Shown piece by piece: positions 57,932 through 64,000 of a stretch of DNA of 64,000 nucleotides (its first letter is position 1; each line of letters opens with the position of its first letter). The DNA is from an uncultured Chloroflexota bacterium. Lineage in GTDB: Bacteria > Chloroflexota > Anaerolineae > Anaerolineales > Anaerolineaceae. The DNA lies in contig CADACE010000021.1 in assembly GCA_902786265.1 (NCBI GenBank), positions 1 to 64,000 of the forward strand, given 5' to 3'. The notes below the pieces were generated by a model. The model had not been told where the DNA came from. It ran no database searches and saw nothing but the letters and a program-made list of their open reading frames with translations. Position numbers and translations under genes: made by a program.

Positions 57932-58799
57932 CGCTTAATTTTGCCTCAATAACATCATCCGGCTGCTCATCCGGATCAGCGGGAGCTTCGGGGAGTTCCT
58001 CAAAATCTTCGGCTTCGGGCATATCTGTTTCGGATTCGGCTTCCGGGGTTCCTTCATCCGCGGCAATGATCTCTCCGCTTTCATCAGCTTCGTTCTCCGG
58101 GGTTCCTTCATCCGCGGCAATGATCTCTCCGCTTTCATCAGCTTCGTTCTCCGGGGTTCCTTCATCTGCAGCCATGACCTCGCCGCTTTCATCAGCTTCG
58201 GTCTGTTCGGCTGTTTCAGCGGAATCGGCAGCCTGTTCTTCCTCGACCTCTTCCTCAGGCGGAAGACCGCGGAGCTTGCGGTAGCCTTTTTTGATGAGCG
58301 GCCAGGCCATCATCAAACCCGCGGCGAACCAAATTACCTGGGCTCCGTAAGCCAGCGGGGCATTTACGGGCTGTCCTTCTTCCGCTGCCATCTGGATCTG
58401 CCGCTTTATGTCAAAACAGCCGGTGATGGCGTAATAAATCAGGTAGAGACCGAGCCAGGGCATTACCCGGCGGAATCCGCTTTCCTGTTTTTTCGCGGGT
58501 TTCTTTTCCTGCGGTACAGCTTCGGCTCGATTTTTTGCGAGTTCTTCTTCGCTTTCCTTCATCTCGAAGGCTTCGGTATCGGCTCCCTGATGGAGCGGCA
58601 TGCCGCAGTATTTACAGACAGCAAGGTTGTCCGTATTGGGTTCAAGACAGTTCGGGCAGATATCCAGGTTGCTGCCTTCTTCACCGATGTCCGAAGGCAG
58701 TTCCTCCGGATTTTCAGATGTCTCCGCCGGGATGATTTCGTTACCGTCAGGAATATTTTCTAAAGGCTGATCGTTATTTTGTAATTCGTTGCTTTCCAT
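57888..58799 (-). CDS. Zinc-ribbon membrane protein with acidic repeats
   Basis: 303 residues. A zinc ribbon (ICPNCLEPNTDNLAVCKYCGMPL, about 47-69) is followed by two membrane helices (about 112-129 and 151-170; MPWLGLYLIYYAITGCF and VIWFAAGLMMAWPLI). The rest is strongly acidic and includes three tandem copies of an 18-residue unit, EADESGEIIAADEGTPEN. The acidic tail would be cytoplasmic. Similar zinc-ribbon plus helix proteins are common and mostly uncharacterised. It follows another zinc-ribbon protein gene (58827) by 27 nt. Ribosome binding site AAAGGATC. Confidence 0.7.
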   Translation of the reverse strand: MESNELQNNDQPLENIPDGNEIIPAETSENPEELPSDIGEEGSNLDICPNCLEPNTDNLAVCKYCGMPLHQGADTEAFEMKESEEELAKNRAEAVPQEKKPAKKQESGFRRVMPWLGLYLIYYAITGCFDIKRQIQMAAEEGQPVNAPLAYGAQVIWFAAGLMMAWPLIKKGYRKLRGLPPEEEVEEEQAADSAETAEQTEADESGEVMAADEGTPENEADESGEIIAADEGTPENEADESGEIIAADEGTPEAESETDMPEAEDFEELPEAPADPDEQPDDVIEAKLSDENGSEEDEKANWL

Positions 58800-58826
58800 G
58801 TAAAAAAGATCCTTTCATGGTTATTT

Positions 58827-59342
58827 TCATAAGATGGCCGTCAGTAAAACCGAACCGATAAGAATTGTAACAGCAATTGCCACCGGGATCATACATCCAA
58901 TGCAGCCGGCGGATTTTTTGGGTGACGGTTTTTTTGCCGGGACAGGGCTTTTCCCCGGTCCGGGCCCGAAACGCGGGTCATCCGCATCCAGCCCGGGAAT
59001 TTTGATTCCGCCGGAGGAAACTTTCTTTAAGGTTGAAGCGGCGGATCCGGTAAGGATCGTGCCGGCGAGGGCAGCCGCTTTCTCAACCGGGTCATTGATG
59101 CGGATGACCTGACCGTTGGGCAGGTTCACATTGACGTGCTGGTCATCCTTGCTGTTCAGGTTGAATTCAACGACTTCTTTCTCACGGTTGGCTTCGATCC
59201 ATGCTTCGCGGTCGAGCTTTGCCTGTTCCCGCGGATCAACAGACCCTTCCGGGATCGTTTCTTCTCCAAATCCCATCCCGCAGTAATCACAAATACGGTT
59301 CTCCGGCGCGTTGGGCCCGCCGCAATGAGTACATTCTTTCAT
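58827..59342 (-). CDS. Zinc-ribbon protein with C-terminal membrane anchor
   Basis: 171 residues. The N-terminal zinc ribbon CTHCGGPNAPENRICDYCG (4-22) is followed by a charged helix, a beta segment (VEFNLNSKDDQHVNVNLPNGQVIRI), a Pro/Lys-rich linker and a C-terminal membrane helix (IPVAIAVTILIGSVLLTAIL) with CIGC just before it. A tail-anchored protein with the zinc ribbon inside the cell is inferred. It overlaps the gene at 59339 by 4 nt, so translation is coupled. Function unknown. Confidence 0.7.
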   Translation of the reverse strand: MKECTHCGGPNAPENRICDYCGMGFGEETIPEGSVDPREQAKLDREAWIEANREKEVVEFNLNSKDDQHVNVNLPNGQVIRINDPVEKAAALAGTILTGSAASTLKKVSSGGIKIPGLDADDPRFGPGPGKSPVPAKKPSPKKSAGCIGCMIPVAIAVTILIGSVLLTAIL

Positions 59343-59644
59343 AGGATTCCTCCTTCACGCTGGTTCTCACGGGGATAAACCTGTTCTTCACAGAAGAAAT
59401 GGTCTCCGTCTGTGACATAGCCGTAAAATATTTCAGTTCTGTGCCGGCTCATGGTGTAAAACTCGATCATGCCGTGCGACAGGATATACTGCAGTTTTTG
59501 GTCAGTCCTGTCGTCGATGTAAAAACAGCACATCGGTTTGCCGTCTTCCACAAGCAGCAGTCCATAAGAAAACCCGCGATAAGCCGGGTGCTGGACCACA
59601 CCCTCGAGATCAAAAATATTTTCATATAATTCATCAATATCCAT
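59339..59644 (-). CDS. Hypothetical protein, secA-holB operon
   Basis: 101 residues, soluble, alpha/beta: MDIDELYENIFDLEGVVQHP, FSYGLLLVEDGKPMCCFYIDDRT, FYTMSRHRTEIFYGYVTDGDHFF. Rich in aromatic residues. I do not recognise a family. It lies 9 nt after holB and overlaps the next gene by 4 nt, so it is clearly part of the operon; both its neighbours downstream are zinc-ribbon membrane proteins. Confidence 0.65.
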   Translation of the reverse strand: MDIDELYENIFDLEGVVQHPAYRGFSYGLLLVEDGKPMCCFYIDDRTDQKLQYILSHGMIEFYTMSRHRTEIFYGYVTDGDHFFCEEQVYPRENQREGGIL

Positions 59645-59653
59645 GACGAAGCC

Positions 59654-60652
59654 TCACAGGTTCGGAAAATTCAGCAGCAGGTTTTCTGTCAGCAGCTGAA
59701 GATTGACGTTCGCGTTCAGATAGGAAATCATGCGGTTGATCTCGGCGACTGATTCCCTGAAGATTTTCGGAGAGCCTTTGGCGGCGTATTTTTCCAAATC
59801 GTCTTTCAGGTCAAGGAAGCTGACCGGTGAATCGCTGCCTTCCTCAGAGACGGAAAGCAGCAGATCACGAAAGAGCGACTGCCATACCTGAAGGGTCTCC
59901 CGCAGGACCGGCCGTTTTTTGACATCTTTAAAGGATGCCGCGTAAGCGAAGCGCTGGACCGTGCCCTGCCCCAGCAATTCGATCCCGTCCTGAGCAATGC
60001 TGACAATGCGTTCGGCATCATCCGGGCTATCCGCGAGCTGCAGGGCATATCCGGGGCGTCCGCCCGCCAGATGGGAGAGCCGCAGCGCTTCGTCCGGCAG
60101 CATCATCCGGGCGGTTTCCAGTTTTTTTGCCAGCGCGTCCAAAGCCATCGGGCGCAGGCGGATCACTTCGCAGCGTGAGCTGATGGTCGGGAGCAGGGCG
60201 TTTTCATTGCTGGCTGTCAGCATCAGTTTGGAAAGCGGAGTCGGTTCTTCAAGCGTTTTGAGCAGCGCGTTTTGCGCGTTGAGGTTTGCCTCCTCAAAAC
60301 GCAGGAAAAGGGCTGTCCGCCATGGCGCGGCATAAGGCTGCATGTTGAGGTTGTGCTGAATTTCGCGTACGGTGTCGATCTTCAGTGTTTCTCCCGGGGC
60401 TGCAGCCTGCCCGATAAAGAGGTCGGTATGCTGCAGTTTTGCCAGCTGCTTACAATTGCGGCAGCTGCCGCAGAATCCGCCCGGTTCCGGCGGATCCTGA
60501 CAGTAAAGCGCTTTAATGAATGCCAGAGCCAGCGTGCGCCGTCCGATTCCCGGTGCGCCCGTGAACAGATAAGCGTGGCGGGTCAATCCGCCGGCGATAT
60601 GCTTTTTCAGCAGGTTTTCAGCCCACTCGTGGCCCCAGACATCCCAACTCAT
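59654..60652 (-). CDS. holB: DNA polymerase III delta' subunit
   Basis: 332 residues of the clamp-loader AAA+ family. P-loop-like GAPGIGRRTLA has Arg in place of the catalytic Lys, as expected for delta', which does not hydrolyse ATP. Zinc-binding cysteines (CQDPPEPGGFCGSCRNC) are present. IDTVREIQHNLNMQPYAAPWRTALF and ANLNAQNALLKTLEEPTPLSKLMLTASNENALLPTISSRCEVI contain the SRC motif of clamp-loader subunits. The start overlaps the secA stop by 4 nt (ATGA). Confidence 0.92.
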   Translation of the reverse strand: MSWDVWGHEWAENLLKKHIAGGLTRHAYLFTGAPGIGRRTLALAFIKALYCQDPPEPGGFCGSCRNCKQLAKLQHTDLFIGQAAAPGETLKIDTVREIQHNLNMQPYAAPWRTALFLRFEEANLNAQNALLKTLEEPTPLSKLMLTASNENALLPTISSRCEVIRLRPMALDALAKKLETARMMLPDEALRLSHLAGGRPGYALQLADSPDDAERIVSIAQDGIELLGQGTVQRFAYAASFKDVKKRPVLRETLQVWQSLFRDLLLSVSEEGSDSPVSFLDLKDDLEKYAAKGSPKIFRESVAEINRMISYLNANVNLQLLTENLLLNFPNL

Positions 60653-63600
60653 TTTTTCTTCTTTTTCCCGGTGGATTTGTCCGTCCCTTTGTTGCCGGCA
60701 GGCTCTGACGGTTTCGCGTTATCTGCCGGTGCAGGAGCTTCAACCTTCGGAACAGCGGTCATCATGCTGATACGCGGCAGGCTTACGAACATGCGCTCGA
60801 CTACGGTCTGGCGGATGTCATTCAGGAGTTCGGAGAACATTTCCGCGGCTTTGGTTTTGTAAACGACCAGCGGATTGCGCTGCGCATAGCTTTCCATGCT
60901 GATGGAAACCCGCAGCCCTTCGATCTCGGTGAGGTAATCGACCCACTGTTTGCTGATCGCCTGCAGAAAGACGGAGCGGTTCACTTCATTCTGGATCCGA
61001 TGTCCCAGAACCTCCCGGATCGTTTCGGCATCCGATTCCGGCATTTCTGTCGGCAGGGTGGAGCGGACGGATTCAAATTCGCTGCTCCCCAATGCTCCTC
61101 GCATCTTTTCCTGCTGGTCTTCCGGTAATTTCTCCAGCGTCACATTCGCGGTGCGGATACGTGCCCAGTCGATCTTTCCGAAGATCTCACGGAGTCCTTC
61201 TTCTGCTTCGATGTAGTGGTTCCAGATCTTTTCGCGGAGCTGGTCACGGCTCAGCGGTTCCAGAAGCTTCCCGCAGAAGAATACTAAATTGCAGCGGTGA
61301 TATTCTTTGGCTTTTTTCTGATGGGTTTTGGCGTCGAAGGTGAAGCGCTGCCCGGTTGTCATGATGCGCATCAGCTGGGACCATTGCTGGTCGGTCAGTT
61401 CCGTGGTTTTGTAGTTGACCAGCGCGTTGGAAAGGTCCGTGCGGATCTGCATCTGTTTCCCGTACAGGCGTTCGGACCGGCTGTTATAGCCATCTTCCAC
61501 GGACTGCAGGATCTTGCTGCCCAGAATGTCCCATCTGCCGGTTTCAATTTCTTCCTCAACCGGGACAAAATCGCCTTCCATACGGTTGCTGATGAGCTGG
61601 TTGAGCCGCTGGCGGTAGGATTCCCAAAGCAGGACTTCCACCTGGTCGCGGAGTTCTTCAACCACTTCCTCGTCGCCCTCAGCCAGTCTGCGCTGTTTGT
61701 CATTGGTGAGCTTGAACTGTGTGCGGGCAAAACTGCAGGCATCGGCGAATACTTCCGCCGGTTTGAGGTTTTCGACCACCTGACCTTCTTCGGAAGCCTC
61801 GGAGATCTGTTTGAGTTTATCCTCCAGCGTTTCGGTGAATAGGTCGAAATTGGCGTTGCGTTCCTGCAGCTGCGCGCTGTAGTTTTCTGCGGAAGAGCTG
61901 ACGAGCTTATCCATCAGCTCCATGCCGTTTTGCTTTTCGACCTGATAGGCATCCTGGCCGAAGGCACACAGACCGTCGAGCAGCTGATCCTTTTCCGGTG
62001 TGCTGCCGATGCGGGACCGCAGGTGATCAATAAGCATCTTTTGTGTGAAGGAAGGCAGATATTGTGTATCCATCTGCATGGAAGGCTGGACGGAGTCAAG
62101 ATAGGCAGCCAGCTTCCATTTTTCTTCCGAATCCGCCTTGTTCAAACGGTTTTCGAGGTCCGTGCGCAGCATTTCAAGAATATCTTCGCTCAGGTCTTCT
62201 TTCAGGAAGGCCTGGTCACGCTGCGCGTAGATCTTCTGACGCTGAGTGTTGAGCACGTCGTCATATTCCAGTGTGTGTTTGCGGACATCAAAGTTGCTGC
62301 CTTCGACCCGTTCCTGAGCCTGTTCGACAACGCGGGAGAACATGTTGTGTTCCAGCGGGACATTTTCATCGAAAAGATTGATGCGCTTGAGCATTCCTTC
62401 CAGACGTTCCCCGCCAAACAGGCGCACGATCTCGTCCTCGAGGGAGAGGAAGAACCGTGAGGAACCCGGGTCGCCCTGACGGGCAGAGCGGCCGCGCAGC
62501 TGGTTGTCGATTCGGCGGCTTTCGTGCCGTTCGGAACCGATGACATGCAGACCGCCGAGGTCTCTGACCTTCAGCATGTTTTCGTAATATTCTTTATATG
62601 CCCGGATCGATTCTTCATACACACCGTATTCGGAAGGGTCAACCTTCATGATGGCACGGTATCGTTCCTCGATCGTCATGTTGTAAGGATCCTGCCCGAA
62701 TTTGGAAAGGACACGGTTGGTGTCGCGCAGGACGTCCTCATCCAGTTCACCGCCCAGTTTGATGTCGACACCACGGCCGGCCATGTTGGTGGCGATGGTA
62801 ACGGCACCGAAGGCACCGGCTTTGGCGATGATCATACCTTCTTCGTCATGCTTGCGGGCATTGAGCACCTGGTGAGGGATGCCGCCGTTCGCGGCTTCCA
62901 GCAGCCGCGGATAGTCCGCTTCATCCAGACGGAATTCCTGGAGCAGCAGCGCTTTGTTGTCCGGGTCCTCGATGCTCAACTGGATGCCGAGGTCCCGTGC
63001 CATGGGACGCAGGTCGCCCGGCTGGATATCCTTCAGCGATTTGTTGAATTGTGTGAATTCCTTCAGCGGCGTTTCATAATCGGAAATACCGTTCTTGTTC
63101 ATATAAGCGCGGCGCATCATCTGGATCTGCATCAGGCGGCGCAGCGGTTCGCGGGTGAGGCGGTTTGAGAGGAATTCAGAATGTTCCACAGAAGCGGTGC
63201 CGATCAGCTGGGGACGACCCTTGACATAGTTGTAAAGGATCTCCATGGTGATAGCGCGGAATTTTGCCTCTTCCGAGCGGTAGATCACATCCGGATAGTC
63301 CTTGCGTTTGTAGTATAAGGCTTTGCCGGGGTTCTTCGGATCCGCGTAGTAAGTGTATTTATAGCCGTCCTCGTCTTTGGCTTCCTTTTCAACCAGCGGA
63401 CTGCCCTTCTGGCTGGCAGTATATTCCAGGTTCGTCGGGATCGGGATGACGTCCAGTCCGTAAATTTTGTAAAATTCTTCCTTTTCCGTGAAAGCCGTAC
63501 CGGTCATACCGCAGATCTTGTCGTACATACGGTAGTAATTCTGCAGCGTGATGGTGGCGTAGGTGACGTTTTCCGGTTCCACCTTGACGCCTTCTTTGGC

Positions 63601-64000
63601 TTCAATGGCCTGATGGAGGCCGTTGGACCAGCGGCGTCCGGGCATCAGACGGCCGGTGAAGGAATCGATAATGACGACCTTGCCGGACTGTACCAGATAG
63701 TCTTTATTGCGTTTGAAGATGAATTCAGCTTTCAGCGCCTGTTCGATGTAGCTCATCATGCGTTCCTGCTCAATGCTGATCTCTTCCGGACGGGAGGGAT
63801 CGCGCAGGACCATGCCGAGCATTTCTTCAATGTGATCCAGACCATTGTCGTTAAGGTAGACGTTGCGGTCTTTTTCGCTGACCTCGTATTCATCCGGGCG
63901 CAGCTGCTTGACGACGCGGGCGACACGGTAGTATTCTTCCACGTCATCGGATGCCGGACCGGAGATGATGAGCGGGGTACGGGCTTCATCGATGAGTACG
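60649..64000 (-). CDS. secA: Preprotein translocase ATPase SecA, Chloroflexota type (N-terminus outside window)
   Basis: 1116 residues are visible, starting at the DEAD-box-associated motif LIDEARTPLIISGP; about 200 more should lie beyond the window edge. NBD1 continues to CGMTGTA; the preprotein cross-linking region and NBD2 follow with IATNMAGRGVDIKLGGELDE, LGGLHVIGSERHESRRIDNQLRGRSARQGDPGSSRFFLSLEDE. Between LGGEL and LGGLHV sits a roughly 50-residue insertion (NRVLSKFGQDPYNMT, EYGVYEESIRAYKEY) that I know from Chloroflexota. From EYDDVLNTQRQ to WVDYLTEIEG there are some 430 residues where E. coli has about 130. The C-terminus is Lys/Pro-rich (GKKKKK) without the zinc-binding SEC-C motif. 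First gene of the operon with holB. Confidence 0.97.
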   Translation of the reverse strand, partial: VLIDEARTPLIISGPASDDVEEYYRVARVVKQLRPDEYEVSEKDRNVYLNDNGLDHIEEMLGMVLRDPSRPEEISIEQERMMSYIEQALKAEFIFKRNKDYLVQSGKVVIIDSFTGRLMPGRRWSNGLHQAIEAKEGVKVEPENVTYATITLQNYYRMYDKICGMTGTAFTEKEEFYKIYGLDVIPIPTNLEYTASQKGSPLVEKEAKDEDGYKYTYYADPKNPGKALYYKRKDYPDVIYRSEEAKFRAITMEILYNYVKGRPQLIGTASVEHSEFLSNRLTREPLRRLMQIQMMRRAYMNKNGISDYETPLKEFTQFNKSLKDIQPGDLRPMARDLGIQLSIEDPDNKALLLQEFRLDEADYPRLLEAANGGIPHQVLNARKHDEEGMIIAKAGAFGAVTIATNMAGRGVDIKLGGELDEDVLRDTNRVLSKFGQDPYNMTIEERYRAIMKVDPSEYGVYEESIRAYKEYYENMLKVRDLGGLHVIGSERHESRRIDNQLRGRSARQGDPGSSRFFLSLEDEIVRLFGGERLEGMLKRINLFDENVPLEHNMFSRVVEQAQERVEGSNFDVRKHTLEYDDVLNTQRQKIYAQRDQAFLKEDLSEDILEMLRTDLENRLNKADSEEKWKLAAYLDSVQPSMQMDTQYLPSFTQKMLIDHLRSRIGSTPEKDQLLDGLCAFGQDAYQVEKQNGMELMDKLVSSSAENYSAQLQERNANFDLFTETLEDKLKQISEASEEGQVVENLKPAEVFADACSFARTQFKLTNDKQRRLAEGDEEVVEELRDQVEVLLWESYRQRLNQLISNRMEGDFVPVEEEIETGRWDILGSKILQSVEDGYNSRSERLYGKQMQIRTDLSNALVNYKTTELTDQQWSQLMRIMTTGQRFTFDAKTHQKKAKEYHRCNLVFFCGKLLEPLSRDQLREKIWNHYIEAEEGLREIFGKIDWARIRTANVTLEKLPEDQQEKMRGALGSSEFESVRSTLPTEMPESDAETIREVLGHRIQNEVNRSVFLQAISKQWVDYLTEIEGLRVSISMESYAQRNPLVVYKTKAAEMFSELLNDIRQTVVERMFVSLPRISMMTAVPKVEAPAPADNAKPSEPAGNKGTDKSTGKKKKK

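Overview
The window is most likely chromosomal DNA of an anaerobic member of the Chloroflexota, class Anaerolineae. The best evidence is the SecA at the right edge, which has the Chloroflexota-type insertion before its LGGLHVIGSERHE motif and a helical scaffold several hundred residues longer than usual. Also consistent are a threonyl-tRNA synthetase without the TGS domain, a Flp-type pilin and a YchF with an unusual P-loop. No outer-membrane or LPS genes are seen. The assignment comes from reading protein motifs and was not tested by a tree or a search.

Layout. 1-1600: the 5' part of an unknown gene, then a long gene-poor stretch with repeats and a decayed ORF. 1764-10449: a surface-polysaccharide region with two esterases, a Cthe_2159-like carbohydrate-binding protein, an SH3 protein with a 13-copy decapeptide repeat, a beta-repeat secreted protein, and a SigI/RsgI sigma/anti-sigma pair. 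10913-14416: a sugar ABC transporter. 14657-21028: a frameshifted gene and a four-gene island with two tandem paralogues (zinc ribbon, membrane segment, TPR) that carry different C-terminal domains, one of them an RCC1-like propeller; the island is bounded by direct repeats of about 150 bp. 21241-29321: a large secreted protein, a LysR/EamA divergent pair, an MBL-fold hydrolase, an aldo/keto reductase and a frameshifted MscS channel gene. 29754-33417: mglBAC galactose transport. 33599-34187: a Phd/ParE toxin-antitoxin pair. 34281-41441: cysteine desulfidase, an MBOAT/SGNH polysaccharide O-acylation pair, and a radical SAM-flavodoxin-OhrR operon. 41555-49886: membrane and zinc-ribbon proteins, thrS, a RelB/YoeB pair, plsX, tRNA-Gly and tRNA-Cys. 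50110-57662: an Rpn-like nuclease, phospholipase D, XdhC, hpf, comF, a Flp pilin, ychF, a YhcH protein and tRNA-Leu. 57686-64000: a secA-holB operon followed by small zinc-ribbon membrane proteins.

The most interesting item is upstream of thrS. A 19-codon ORF with seven threonine codons (five consecutive) is followed by four segments that can pair 1:2, 2:3 and 3:4, the last being a perfect intrinsic terminator. This is the textbook layout of ribosome-mediated attenuation, but here it sits in front of an aminoacyl-tRNA synthetase gene in a probable chloroflexote. The second theme is intergenic: at least six places carry arrays of degenerate 7-nt repeats, the largest being exactly 36 phased heptamers, along with several kinds of palindromic elements. 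Some of these supply the stop codons of neighbouring genes.
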